A stretch of DNA of 64,000 bases from Streptomyces alfalfae. Its GTDB lineage: Bacteria > Actinomycetota > Actinomycetes > Streptomycetales > Streptomycetaceae. The DNA is taken from positions 124,001 through 188,000 of the forward strand of contig NZ_QEXM01000041.1 in assembly GCF_004127445.1 (NCBI RefSeq), read 5' to 3'. The notes beneath the pieces are model-generated. The model ran no database searches and was not told the DNA's origin. It was given only the letters and a program-made list of their open reading frames with translations. A program made the position numbers and the translations under genes. This document shows, in pieces, positions 9,387 through 20,871 of this stretch; within the stretch, counting starts at the first letter, position 1, and every line of letters begins with the position of its first letter.

Positions 9387-9722
9387 GAACCAACCTCTCT
9401 GTTCATTGTGAATTCGGCTTCACCAGTGGTTAGGGGAGGTCGCATCCGCAGCCTGGGAAACCTCACGGGCCCATGGGCCCACAAGGCAGCCGCTCCCTGG
9501 TCTGGGCACTATGTGCAGCACGCGAGTGGCCCACCGACCGATTCCCGCGTGCGAGATGGTGGTGGGCTGCCCGCGACACCTTCAACGGTGCGCGACGCTC
9601 CTGGATCCCCCTTGCCTCGCGGCGGTGGGGTTCCGGCTGGATGTCCCGATCTGGTGGCGCCGGCACGAGACCGGCACGGGACGCAGCACTGGCGACAAGT
9701 GTACCGGGTGCGGCGCGATGCC
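9387..9722 (-). promoter_or_regulatory. rpsD leader and likely promoter region
   Basis: 336 bp with no convincing gene. A possible -10, TACACT, lies at 9698-9703 on the minus strand but no good -35 accompanies it. That would give a leader of about 300 nt before rpsD. A perfect 14-bp palindrome (GGGCCCATGGGCCC) sits at 9467-9480. A long structured leader would fit autogenous control by S4, which is known in other bacteria; here it is inference. Confidence 0.4.
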
Positions 9723-11081
9723 TCAGCCCTCGGGCTGCTCGCCCTTCAGCCGGGCGCGGACGCGCTCGACCACGTCGGCATAGCGCGCCTCGGCGCCGTA
9801 CCTCGTCGGCTGGTAGTACCGCTTGCCGTCGATGGTGTCCGGGGCGTACTGCTGGGCGGCGATTCCACCGGGGACGTCGTGCGGATACACGTACCCCTGG
9901 GCGTGGCCGAGCTTGGCCGCGCCCTTGTAGTGGCCGTCCCGCAGGTGGGGCGGGACGGGTCCGGCGAGGCCGCCGCGGACGTCGGCCTGGGCCTGCTGGA
10001 TGGCGATCGTCGCGGCGTTCGACTTCGGGGCCAGGGCGAGGGCGATCGTGGCGTGGCTGAGGGTGAGCGCGGCCTCCGGGAAGCCGATCATGGCGACGGC
10101 CTGCGCGGCGGCGACGGCCGTGGGCAGCGCCGTCGGGTCGGCGAGGCCGATGTCCTCGCTCGCGGAGATCATCAGGCGCCGGGCGATGAAGCGGGGGTCC
10201 TCGCCCGCCTCGATCATGCGGGCCAGATAGTGCAGGGCCGCGTCCACGTCGGAGCCGCGGATGGACTTGATGAGGGCGCTGGCGACGTCGTAGTGCTGGT
10301 CGCCGTCCCTGTCGTACTTCACGGCGGCCCGGTCGACGGACTCCTCCAGCGTCTGGAGGGTGACCTCCTGCTCGCCCTTGGCGAGGGCCGAGCCCGCGCC
10401 GGCCTCCAGGGCGGTGAGCGCGCGCCGGGCGTCGCCGCCGGCGATGCGCAGCAGATGCTCCTCCGCCTCCTCGGGGAGCGCGACCGCGCCGCCGAGGCCC
10501 CGCTCGTCGGTGACGGCGCGGCGCAGCAGGCCGCGCAGGTCGTCGTCGGTGAGCGGTTCGAGCGTGAGCAGCAGGGAGCGGGACAGGAGCGGGGAGATGA
10601 TCGAGAAGTACGGGTTCTCGGTGGTCGCCGCGATGAGCGTCACCCAGCGGTTCTCGACGGCCGGGAGCAGGGAGTCCTGCTGGGCCTTGCTGAACCGGTG
10701 GATCTCGTCGAGGAAGAGGACGGTCTCCTTGCCGTGGCCGCCCATCGCCCTGCGGGCGCCGTCGATGACCGCCCGGACCTCCTTCACGCCCGCGGTGATC
10801 GCGGAGAGCTCCACGAAGCGCTTGTTCGTCGCCTTGGAGACCACATACGCGAGGGTCGTCTTGCCGATGCCGGGCGGGCCCCACAGGAAGACCGAGGAGG
10901 GTCCGGCGGGGCCGCCGCCGTCGCCGACGAGGCGGCGCAGGGGCGAGCCCGGCTTGAGCAGATGCTGCTGGCCGACGACTTCGTCGAGGGTGCGCGGGCG
11001 CATCCGGACGGCCAGGGGGCTGCTGGACGGGTCCTTCTCCTGGCGGTCTTCGGCTGCGGCGGTGAACAGGTCGGGCTCCAC
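9723..11081 (-). CDS. rarA: Replication-associated recombination AAA+ ATPase RarA
   Basis: 452 residues, clamp-loader-like AAA+ protein of the RarA/MgsA/WRNIP1 family acting at stalled forks. Features: RPRTLDEVVGQ near residue 29, Walker A GPPGIGKTT near 68, Walker B FLDEIHRF near 120, sensor ATTENPYFS near 155, and the conserved C-terminal tetramerisation region (GYVYPHDVPGG). The start ATG at 11081 gives a family-typical length. A VKOR-like gene ends 53 bp upstream in the same direction. Confidence 0.94.
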   Translation of the reverse strand: MEPDLFTAAAEDRQEKDPSSSPLAVRMRPRTLDEVVGQQHLLKPGSPLRRLVGDGGGPAGPSSVFLWGPPGIGKTTLAYVVSKATNKRFVELSAITAGVKEVRAVIDGARRAMGGHGKETVLFLDEIHRFSKAQQDSLLPAVENRWVTLIAATTENPYFSIISPLLSRSLLLTLEPLTDDDLRGLLRRAVTDERGLGGAVALPEEAEEHLLRIAGGDARRALTALEAGAGSALAKGEQEVTLQTLEESVDRAAVKYDRDGDQHYDVASALIKSIRGSDVDAALHYLARMIEAGEDPRFIARRLMISASEDIGLADPTALPTAVAAAQAVAMIGFPEAALTLSHATIALALAPKSNAATIAIQQAQADVRGGLAGPVPPHLRDGHYKGAAKLGHAQGYVYPHDVPGGIAAQQYAPDTIDGKRYYQPTRYGAEARYADVVERVRARLKGEQPEG

Positions 11082-11134
11082 GTCCAGAACCCTATGTCAC
11101 GCCACTGACAATCCCGCCGGGAGCGTCCGGGCGC

Positions 11135-11776
11135 TCAGGCCCAGAGGTCGGCGCCCCAGCGGGTGAGGATCAGCATGGCGATGACGCCGATGTGCATCAC
11201 CGGCAGGGCCCAGGTGAAGTCCTCCAGGAAGCCCTTGGCCCAGCGGGGCGCGGGCAGGAAGCCGTGGCGGATGTTGAACGACGTGACGTACCAGAACATC
11301 AGGAGCGTGACGGTCCAGGCGAGGCAGCACCAGAGGCAGAGCGCGTTGATGTGGTACAGCGACTGGATCATCAGCCAGGTGCAGAATCCGACACCGAAGA
11401 GCGTGCCCGCGTTGAACGTCAGCCAGTACCAGCGCGGGAAGCGGGCCCCCGCCAGCAGGCTCATGCCGACGCAGATCACGATGCCGTAGGTCACCAGGCC
11501 GAGCATCGGGTTGGGGAAGCCGAAGACCTCCGCCTGCTCGCTCTTCATGATGCTGCCGCAGGCGACCACCGGGTTGATGCTGCACCCCGGCTGGAAGTTC
11601 GGGTCCTTGAGGAGCTCGAACTTGTCGATGGTGATGATCCAGGAGGCGAGCACACCGGCGGCGCCCGTGATCACCAGGAGCAGGGCGAGCGCGCGGCTCC
11701 CCCCGACACTCCCGGGAGCGGTCACCCGCTCCGCACGGTCCGGGGCGTCGTCCTTCACTGACATCGTTTCGCTCAT
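11135..11776 (-). CDS. Vitamin K epoxide reductase (VKOR) family membrane protein
   Basis: 213 residues with four or five membrane helices. VKOR proteins reoxidise extracellular disulfide-forming enzymes by passing electrons to quinones. Seen here: the loop cysteine pair in GCSINPVVACGS and the active-site CLWC before a helix. Start ATG at 11776; a second ATG four codons in is also possible and the ribosome site is weak for both. It has no fused thioredoxin domain; the DsbA-like protein at 45819 is a conceivable but distant partner. A hairpin at 11857-11882 separates it from hisS. Confidence 0.88.
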   Translation of the reverse strand: MSETMSVKDDAPDRAERVTAPGSVGGSRALALLLVITGAAGVLASWIITIDKFELLKDPNFQPGCSINPVVACGSIMKSEQAEVFGFPNPMLGLVTYGIVICVGMSLLAGARFPRWYWLTFNAGTLFGVGFCTWLMIQSLYHINALCLWCCLAWTVTLLMFWYVTSFNIRHGFLPAPRWAKGFLEDFTWALPVMHIGVIAMLILTRWGADLWA

Positions 11777-11856
11777 CACGCCGTTCCGTCGCTTGTGGGG
11801 CCGAGGGCAGGGACATTGTGCCGTACGCACCTGTGTGTCCGTCCCCGGAACGGCAT

Positions 11857-11882
11857 CGCGGGGTCCGTTTCCGGACCCCGCG
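11857..11882 (-). terminator. Terminator after hisS
   Basis: Perfect 11-bp inverted repeat (CGCGGGGTCCG at 11857-11867 and its complement at 11872-11882) with loop TTTC, 25 bp past the hisS stop. No T-run, as usual in this genome. Confidence 0.7.
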
Positions 11883-11906
11883 TGGGAGAGCGCCGTGCTC
11901 GCGCCG

Positions 11907-13169
11907 TTACGCGAGCTTCGCCGTCAGTTCGGCCACGATCTCGTCCACCGCGACGGCCGTCTGCTCGCCGGACTCCATGTCCTTGAGCTGGACCACGCCC
12001 TCGGCGAGGTCGCGCTCGCCCGCGACGACGGTGAAGCGGGCGCCGGAGCGGTTGGCGTTCTTCATGGCCCCCTTGAGGCCCTTGCCGCCGTAGCTGAAGT
12101 CGGCCGCCACCCCCGCCTTGCGCAGCTCCGTCACCTTGGCGAAGAGGACCCGGCGGGCCTCGTCGCCGAGCGGGACCGCGAAGACGCTGGTGGACGCCGG
12201 TAGTTCGAGCTCGACGCCTTCCGCCTCCAGGGCGAGGACCGTGCGGTCCACGCCGAGCGCCCAGCCGACCGAGGGCAGCGAGGGGCCGCCGATCATCTCG
12301 GACAGGCCGTCGTAGCGGCCGCCGCCGCCGACCGCGGACTGCGAGCCGAGGCCGTCGTGGACGAACTCGAAGGTGGTGCGGGTGTAGTAGTCCAGGCCGC
12401 GGACGAGCTTCTCGTCGTCCTCGAAGGCGACGCCGGCCGCGGTGATCAGCTCGCGCACCTGCTCGTGGTACGCCTTGCACGCGTCGCAGAGGTAGTCGCG
12501 GAGCGAGGGGGCGCCCACGAGCTGCTTCTGCACCTCGGCGCGCTTGTCGTCGAGGACCCGGAGCGGGTTGATGTCGATACGTCGGCGTGTCTCCTCGTCC
12601 AGGTCGAGGCCGCGCAGGAAGTCCTGGAGCGCGGCCCGGTAGACCGGACGGCACTCCTTGTCGCCGAGGGAGTTCAGCAGGATGCGGAAGTCCCGCAGGC
12701 CGAGCGTGCGGTACGCCTGGTCGGCCAGGATGATCAGCTCGGCGTCGAGCGCTGGGTCCTCGGCGCCGATCGCCTCGGCGCCGACCTGCGAGAAGTGGCG
12801 GTAGCGGCCCTTCTGGGGGCGCTCGTAGCGGTAGTACGAGCCGGAGTACCAGAGCTTGACCGGGAGGTTGCCCGCCTTGTGGAGGTTGCCCTCCAGGGCG
12901 GCGCGCAGCACGGAGGCGGTGCCTTCGGGGCGCAGGGCGAGCTCGTCGCCGCCCTTGGTCGTGAAGGCGTACATCTCCTTGGTGACGATGTCGGTGGACT
13001 CGCCGACACCGCGTGCGAACAGCTCGACGTTCTCGAATCCGGGCGTCTCGACGTAGCCGTAGCCGGAGTTGCGCAGCGGCGCGGCGATCGCCTCGCGGAC
13101 CGCGAGGAACTTCGCGGAGTCCGGGGGAAGCAGGTCGTAGGTGCCCTTGGGGGCCTTGAAGGTGCTCAC
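11907..13169 (-). CDS. hisS: Histidyl-tRNA synthetase
   Basis: Class II synthetase charging tRNA-His, 420 residues. N-terminal PKGTYDLLP, motif 2 around RYERPQKGRYRHFSQ, the histidine-specific LVRGLDYYTRTTFEF, and the C-terminal anticodon-binding domain. The GTG at 13169 (VSTFKAPKG) gives the usual length; the frame is open 61 codons further upstream without support. It follows the metallo-hydrolase gene by 13 bp, so the two probably form one transcript. Confidence 0.96.
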   Translation of the reverse strand: MSTFKAPKGTYDLLPPDSAKFLAVREAIAAPLRNSGYGYVETPGFENVELFARGVGESTDIVTKEMYAFTTKGGDELALRPEGTASVLRAALEGNLHKAGNLPVKLWYSGSYYRYERPQKGRYRHFSQVGAEAIGAEDPALDAELIILADQAYRTLGLRDFRILLNSLGDKECRPVYRAALQDFLRGLDLDEETRRRIDINPLRVLDDKRAEVQKQLVGAPSLRDYLCDACKAYHEQVRELITAAGVAFEDDEKLVRGLDYYTRTTFEFVHDGLGSQSAVGGGGRYDGLSEMIGGPSLPSVGWALGVDRTVLALEAEGVELELPASTSVFAVPLGDEARRVLFAKVTELRKAGVAADFSYGGKGLKGAMKNANRSGARFTVVAGERDLAEGVVQLKDMESGEQTAVAVDEIVAELTAKLA

Positions 13170-13182
13170 GGGAGTTCTCTCG

Positions 13183-13896
13183 TCACATTCCTCGTCGCGG
13201 GGCGGACGTGTCGTCCGGACCCAGGCCGGCGGCCACCTGCCGCAGATACGGGTTGGTGGCGCGCTCCTGGCCGATGGATGTCTGGGGGCCGTGGCCCGAC
13301 AGCACCACGGTCGAGTCGTCGAGCGGCAGGCACACGCGTGCCAGCGACTCAAGGATCTCGGTGTGGCTGCCGCCGGGCAGGTCGGTGCGTCCGATGGAGC
13401 CGGCGAAGAGCAGATCGCCCGAGAAGAAGACCGAGGGGATCTCGGCCGTCTCGGGCATCCGGAAGGTCACCGACCCCTTCGTATGGCCCGGCGCGTGCGC
13501 GACGGAGAAGTCGAGCCCCGCCAGCTTCAGCCCCGCCCCGTCGGACAGCTCCCGCACGTCGTCGGGCTCCCCCACCGTCAGCTCGCCCATGAGCGGCATC
13601 CCTATGGAGCGGCCGAGGGCCTTCTCGGGGTCGCTCATCATGTACCGGTCGGAGGGGTGGATCCACGCGGGCACGTCGTGCGCTCCGCAGACCGGGACGA
13701 CCGAGGCGACGTGGTCGATGTGGCCATGGGTGAGGATGACCGCGACGGGCTTGAGCCGATGCTTCTTGAGTGCGTCCTCGACTCCCTGGGCGGCCTGGTG
13801 GCCCGGGTCGATGATCACGCACTCCTCGCCGGCGGCGGGGGCGACCAGGTAGCAGTTGGTCCCCCAGGCCCCGGCGGGGAACCCGGCAATGAGCAC
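13183..13896 (-). CDS. Metallo-beta-lactamase fold hydrolase, glyoxalase II-like
   Basis: 237 residues. Zinc-binding motif THGHIDH near residue 56, further ligands in AHAPGHTKG and FSGDLLF, and a final LSGHGP. The fold and motifs match glyoxalase II-like thiolester hydrolases; the real substrate is unknown. Placed directly upstream of hisS, the same pairing as Rv2581c-hisS in M. tuberculosis (from memory). The first codon is ATG. Confidence 0.88.
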   Translation of the reverse strand: MLIAGFPAGAWGTNCYLVAPAAGEECVIIDPGHQAAQGVEDALKKHRLKPVAVILTHGHIDHVASVVPVCGAHDVPAWIHPSDRYMMSDPEKALGRSIGMPLMGELTVGEPDDVRELSDGAGLKLAGLDFSVAHAPGHTKGSVTFRMPETAEIPSVFFSGDLLFAGSIGRTDLPGGSHTEILESLARVCLPLDDSTVVLSGHGPQTSIGQERATNPYLRQVAAGLGPDDTSAPRRGM

Positions 13897-13997
13897 GATC
13901 GTCCTTCGTTCGTCGTCCGGCGGGATGGGCCGCGCCCCCGGCGGAGGATCACGGCAGATCAGAGCCTACCGGCGCTGCCGATTCCACAGGTAACCCA

Positions 13998-14003
13998 TAT
14001 ACG
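13998..14003 (+). promoter_or_regulatory. Possible -10 box of the cyclophilin gene
   Basis: TATACG about 45 bp before the GTG start, in the divergent gap 13897-14047. No good -35 is seen, so this is weak. Confidence 0.3.
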
Positions 14004-14047
14004 GTACGGGCAACTCAGGCGGTCACCCGGAAAGGGGAGAGAACCCG

Positions 14048-14872
14048 GTGGTCAGCAACGATCAGCGGCGGCGGCAGCTCGCCCGTGAGAAGTTCGAGCG
14101 TCAACAGCAGCGGCGCGAGGCCGCCCGGCGCAGGGCGCGGATGCGCAACGCGGTGATCGCGGGGGCGCTCGCGGTGGCGCTGGCGGGGGGCGCGGTGTCG
14201 TACGTGGCGGGCGCCTTCGACGGCGGCGGGACGAAGGACGACGAGGCCGCCGCACGGCCGACCAGCACGCCGAAGGACCCGTGCGAGAAGCCGGCTCCCG
14301 GCAAGGTGAAGCCGCTGAGCTTCGAGAAGGAGCCCGCGCTCACCATCGACAAGTCCGCCGACTACACGATGGACCTGAAGACGACGTGCGGGGACATCGG
14401 TCTCGACCTGTCGGCGGCGAAGGCCCCGCACACGGTGAACTCGTTTAAGTTCCTGGTCGACAAGGGCTACCTCGACCACACCACGTGCCACCGCCTGACC
14501 ACGGGCGGTGTCAACGTCCTGCAGTGCGGCGACCCCAAGGGCACCGGCGAGGGCGGCCCGGGGTACTCCATCCCGGACGAGAACCTCAAGGACAAGCGCC
14601 TGAAGGGGAACGTGTATCCGGCGGGCACGGTCGCCATGGCGAACCAGTACAACGCCCAGACGAAGAAGGGCCGCGACACCGGCGGGAGCCAGTTCTTCCT
14701 CGTCTATCAGGACAGCCAGCTCCCGCCCGACTACACACCGTTCGGGACCATTTCCGATTCCGGCATGAAGGTGCTCAAGAAGATCGCCGACGCCGGTGAG
14801 AACACCGGTCAGGGCGACGGCAGCCCGAACGCGACCGTCGTCATCGACAAGGCGACCGTCACCAGGTCCTGA
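14048..14872 (+). CDS. Membrane-anchored peptidyl-prolyl cis-trans isomerase, cyclophilin type
   Basis: 274 residues. Arg-rich cytoplasmic N-terminus (LAREKFERQQQRREAARRRA), one membrane helix at about 34-54, a low-complexity linker, then a cyclophilin domain from about 105. Landmarks: FLVDKGYLDHTTCHRLT, where His-Arg matches the catalytic Arg region; MANQYN; and GSQFFLVYQD. It should catalyse proline isomerisation of exported proteins. GTG start with AGGGGAGA 8 nt upstream. Orthologous in position to ppiB beside relA in mycobacteria. Confidence 0.92.
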   Translation: MVSNDQRRRQLAREKFERQQQRREAARRRARMRNAVIAGALAVALAGGAVSYVAGAFDGGGTKDDEAAARPTSTPKDPCEKPAPGKVKPLSFEKEPALTIDKSADYTMDLKTTCGDIGLDLSAAKAPHTVNSFKFLVDKGYLDHTTCHRLTTGGVNVLQCGDPKGTGEGGPGYSIPDENLKDKRLKGNVYPAGTVAMANQYNAQTKKGRDTGGSQFFLVYQDSQLPPDYTPFGTISDSGMKVLKKIADAGENTGQGDGSPNATVVIDKATVTRS

Positions 14873-14930
14873 AGTCCGCGCGGGCAAACTTCGGTCGTGC
14901 GGGATGCGGACAGCCGCCCCGCCGGTCGCC

Positions 14931-14936
14931 TATGTT
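14931..14936 (+). promoter_or_regulatory. Possible promoter of the DUF349 gene
   Basis: TATGTT at 14931-14936 with GGACAG 17 bp upstream, about 70 bp before the GTG start. The -35 is poor, so confidence is low. Confidence 0.35.
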
Positions 14937-15007
14937 GGCGGTGACGAAACTGTGGACGATGCCGGGGGCCCCAAGGCCCTGCGCAGGCATCATGTGGAGG
15001 AGGCGCT

Positions 15008-16240
15008 GTGAGCAGCAGCCCGTGGGGCCGCGTCGACGAGACGGGGACCGTGTACGTGCGTACGGCCGACGGCGGCGAGCGAGTGGTCGGTTCGTGGCAG
15101 GCAGGATCTCCTGATGAGGCCCTCGCCTACTTCGAGCGCAAGTACGACGGTCTGGTCGTCGAGATCGGACTTCTCGAGCGCCGGGTGAAGACGACCGACC
15201 TGTCGGCCAAGGACGCCATGACCGCCGTCGAGCACCTGCGCCAGCAGGTGGACGAGGCGCACGCGGTCGGCGATCTGGACGCCCTGGGCAAGCGGCTCGA
15301 CAAGCTGGTCGAGACCGTCGAGGCCCGTCGCGAGGAGCGCAAGGCCCAGAAGGCCAAGCAGTCCGACGAGGCCAGGCACGCCAAGGAGGCCCTGGTCGTC
15401 GAGGCCGAGGAGCTGGCCCAGAGCGAGCAGTGGCGGGCGGCCGGCGAGCGGCTGCGGGCCCTGGTGGACACGTGGAAGGGCCTGCCCCGGCTCGACCGCA
15501 AGTCCGACGACGAGCTGTGGCACCGCTTCTCGCACGCCCGCTCGGCGTTCTCCAAGCGCCGCAAGGCGCACTTCGCCTCGCTGGACGCGCAGCGCGAGGA
15601 GGCCCGCAAGGCCAAGGAGAAGCTGGTCGCCGAGGCCGAGGCGCTGTCCGGCTCGAAGGACTGGGGTCCGACGGCCGCGCGGTACCGCGAGCTGATGGCG
15701 GACTGGAAGGCGGCGGGCCGCGCGCAGCGCGAGCACGAGGACGACCTGTGGAACCGCTTCCGCGGCGCCCAGGACGTCTTCTTCGCGGCGCGCAGCGAGG
15801 TGTTCGCCGAGCGCGACGCCGAGCAGACGGAGAACCTGAAGCTGAAGGAGGAGCTGGCCGAGGAGGCCGAGAAGCTGCTCCCGGTGAAGGACCTGAAGTC
15901 GGCGCGCGCCGCCTTCCGCTCGATCAACGAGCGCTGGGAGGCCATCGGTCACGTCCCGCGTGACGCGCGCCCGAAGGTCGAGGGCCGTATGCACGCCGTG
16001 GAGCGGGCCATCCAGGAGTCCGAGGAAGCCGAGTGGCGCCGCACGAACCCGGAGGCACGCGCGCGTGCGGAGGGCCTCACGGGCCAGCTGCAGGCGGCCG
16101 TGGACAAGCTGCACGGCCAGATCGAGAACGCGCGTGCCGCGGGCAACACCGCGAAGGCCGACAAGCTCCAGCGGGAGCTCGACGGCCGCCAGGCGCTGCT
16201 CGACCAGGCGCTGAAGGGTCTGCACGAGTTCGGCGGCTGA
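15008..16240 (+). CDS. DUF349 domain protein
   Basis: 410 residues, very rich in Ala, Glu, Arg and Lys and almost wholly helical. It contains at least three DUF349 repeats, each with a W-centred motif: QWRAAGERLRALVDTWKGL, WGPTAARYRELMADWKAAG, and SARAAFRSINERWEAIG. DUF349 proteins are widespread but of unclear role. Starts at GTG with GGAGGAGG about 7 nt upstream. Convergent with relA, separated by a strong hairpin. Confidence 0.9.
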   Translation: MSSSPWGRVDETGTVYVRTADGGERVVGSWQAGSPDEALAYFERKYDGLVVEIGLLERRVKTTDLSAKDAMTAVEHLRQQVDEAHAVGDLDALGKRLDKLVETVEARREERKAQKAKQSDEARHAKEALVVEAEELAQSEQWRAAGERLRALVDTWKGLPRLDRKSDDELWHRFSHARSAFSKRRKAHFASLDAQREEARKAKEKLVAEAEALSGSKDWGPTAARYRELMADWKAAGRAQREHEDDLWNRFRGAQDVFFAARSEVFAERDAEQTENLKLKEELAEEAEKLLPVKDLKSARAAFRSINERWEAIGHVPRDARPKVEGRMHAVERAIQESEEAEWRRTNPEARARAEGLTGQLQAAVDKLHGQIENARAAGNTAKADKLQRELDGRQALLDQALKGLHEFGG

Positions 16241-16250
16241 GTCTTCGGTC

Positions 16251-16303
16251 CACTGCGCGGAGGGGCTCCCGTACATCGTGTACGGGAGCCCCTCCGCGCA
16301 GTG
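16251..16303. terminator. Bidirectional terminator between DUF349 gene and relA
   Basis: Perfect inverted repeat of 25 bp (16251-16275 against 16279-16303) with a 3-nt loop. It lies 11 bp after the plus-strand stop and 50 bp after the relA stop, so it can serve both convergent genes. Confidence 0.88.
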
Positions 16304-16352
16304 TCCGGTTCACGGCCCGGCGGCCGGCCCGACGGCCGGGTCGCGGCCGGGG

Positions 16353-18893
<2,541 letters not shown>

Positions 18894-19199
18894 GAGCGCT
18901 CCCTGTGCGCGATCGGGGTCCCCCGGGCAGGCCCCGAAGTGTCCATGGTATCGATCCTGGGCCTTCGGCTCGCCTTGGGCCGGTGAGACGGCGCTGTACT
19001 GGGGAAACGCAGGGGGCGTGGCGTCGATTCCCGCCGCCGGCGCGCACCGCCCGTCGCCCGCCCCGGCCCGCGTCCGGTCGGCGCCTGCCGGTGCGGGCGG
19101 ACGCCGTCCAGAGCGGGAACCGGCCGAAACGGCGACGGGCGCCCCGACCGATGGCCGGAACGCCCGTCGCACAGTGCCGCACACCGACGGCGGTCACGC
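18894..19199 (-). promoter_or_regulatory. relA upstream region with apt terminator candidate
   Basis: 306 bp without a gene. Near apt, a 10-bp inverted repeat GCGACGGGCG (19132-19141 and 19161-19170) could end the apt transcript. Closer to relA, TACCAT on the minus strand near 18950 is a possible -10 but no matching -35 is clear. Confidence 0.4.
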
Positions 19200-19748
19200 T
19201 CAGACGGTGATCAGCGCTTCCAGGGGCGCGCCGTTCAGCGCGCCCTCCAGTTTCCGGCGGCCGTCGAGGAAACCGAGCTCCATGAGCACGGCGACCCCGG
19301 CCACCTCGGCGCCGGAGCGCCGGATCAGGTCGAGCGAGGCGGCGGCGGTGCCACCGGTGGCGAGGACGTCGTCGATGACCATGACGCGGTCGCCCGCCGC
19401 CAGGTCCTCGGCGTGCACCTCGATCTCGGCGCTGCCGTACTCCAGGTCGTAGCTCTGCTTGAGCGTCGCTCCGGGGAGCTTGCCCGCCTTGCGCACGGGG
19501 ATGAAGCCGAGCCCGGCGCGGAGCGCGGCGGGGGCGCCCAGGATGAAGCCGCGGGCCTCCAGGCCGACGATCTTCGTGGCGCCGTGCCGCACGCACAGGT
19601 CGGCGAGCGTCTCCGTCAGCGCCGCGAAGGCCGCGGGGTCGGCGAGGAGCGGGGTGATGTCCTTGAACATCACGCCCGGCACCGGATAGTCCACGACGTC
19701 ACGGATGCGGCTGAGCAGCAGCTGTGTGACGTCCGTCTGCTCGGTCAT
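19200..19748 (-). CDS. apt: Adenine phosphoribosyltransferase
   Basis: 182 residues. Converts adenine and PRPP to AMP in purine salvage. Adenine-site motif VPGVMFKDITPLL, GLEARGFILG, and the PRPP-binding motif VMVIDDVLATGGT. The start overlaps the secF stop by 4 bp (ATGA), so it is the terminal gene of yajC-secD-secF-apt, the order also seen in mycobacteria upstream of relA. Confidence 0.96.
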   Translation of the reverse strand: MTEQTDVTQLLLSRIRDVVDYPVPGVMFKDITPLLADPAAFAALTETLADLCVRHGATKIVGLEARGFILGAPAALRAGLGFIPVRKAGKLPGATLKQSYDLEYGSAEIEVHAEDLAAGDRVMVIDDVLATGGTAAASLDLIRRSGAEVAGVAVLMELGFLDGRRKLEGALNGAPLEALITV

Positions 19749-20869
19749 CGGCGCTTCCCCGAGGGACGGCCCTTGCCGCGGCCGCGCGACGCGGGCTGGC
19801 TGCGGGGGCCGACGACCGCCGGGGCGGCGTCGTCCTCGTACTCATCGTCGTGCGGCACGTCGTCCGCGGTGTGCGGCGCCTCCGCGGACTCGCCCTTGGC
19901 CGCGGCCGCCGCGCGCTTGGCGAGCACCCGCTTCTTGAGGGCCTTCATCTGCGGCTCGCGCTCCTTGAAGTCGGCGACGAGCGGCGTGGCGATGAAGATC
20001 GAGGAGTACGCACCGGCCGCGAGGCCGACGAACAGCGAGAGCGAGATGTCGTTGAGCATGCCCGCGCCCAGGGCGCCGCCACCGATGAAGAGCAGGCCGG
20101 CCACCGGGAGCAGCGCGACGACCGTGGTGTTGATGGAGCGCACCAGGGTGCCGTTGATGCTGCGGTTGGCGACCTCGCTGTAGGTGAAGCGGGTCTGCTT
20201 GGTGATGTCCTTCGACTGCTCCTTCAAGCTGTCGAAGACCACCACCGTGTCGTACAGCGAGTAACCGAGGATGGTCAGCAGACCGATCACCGTGCCGGGC
20301 GTGACCTCGAAGCCGACCAGTGCGTACACACCCACGGTGATGGTGATGTCGTGGATGAGCGCGATGAGCGCCGCGAGCGCCATGCGCCACTCGAAGGCGA
20401 TGGCCAGGTAGATCACCACGAGGACCATGAAGATCGCCAGGCCTTGCCAGGCCTTGTTGGCGATCTGCTCGCCCCAGCTGGGGCCGACCAGGTCGGCGTT
20501 GATGTCGCCGGCCTTGACGTCGAGGTCCTCGGCGAGCGCCCTCTTGATCTGGTCGGACTTCTCGATGTCCACACCCGCGATCTGGATGCGCATCTCGCCC
20601 TCGCCCAGCTTCTGGACGATCGCGTCGTGGCCGGCCGCCTTCTCCGCGGACTCCTCGGCCTTCGAGACCGAGGCACTCGTCTTCGGGGTGTTGAAGACGG
20701 CGCCGCCCTCGAACTCGATGCCCATGTTCAGGCCGCGCACCGCGAGGCCGACGATGGCCGTGATCGTGATCAGGATCGAGAGGCCGTACCAGAGCATGCG
20801 CTTGCCGACGAAGTCGTAGCCGACCTCGCCGCGGTAGAGCCTGGCGCCGAGATTACCGAGCTTCGACAC
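19745..20869 (-). CDS. secF: Protein translocase subunit SecF
   Basis: 374 residues. Works with SecD to use the proton gradient to drive late steps of export through SecYEG. Six membrane helices: one near 28-48, a periplasmic loop, then a cluster from about 160 with IALIHDITITVGVYAL and GYSLYDTVVVFD. Long charged, Lys/Arg-rich C-terminal tail of about 70 residues. Start GTG at 20869 (VSKLGNLGARLY), 2 bp after the secD stop, so translation is coupled. Confidence 0.95.
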   Translation of the reverse strand: MSKLGNLGARLYRGEVGYDFVGKRMLWYGLSILITITAIVGLAVRGLNMGIEFEGGAVFNTPKTSASVSKAEESAEKAAGHDAIVQKLGEGEMRIQIAGVDIEKSDQIKRALAEDLDVKAGDINADLVGPSWGEQIANKAWQGLAIFMVLVVIYLAIAFEWRMALAALIALIHDITITVGVYALVGFEVTPGTVIGLLTILGYSLYDTVVVFDSLKEQSKDITKQTRFTYSEVANRSINGTLVRSINTTVVALLPVAGLLFIGGGALGAGMLNDISLSLFVGLAAGAYSSIFIATPLVADFKEREPQMKALKKRVLAKRAAAAAKGESAEAPHTADDVPHDDEYEDDAAPAVVGPRSQPASRGRGKGRPSGKRR

Positions 20870-20871
20870 TC

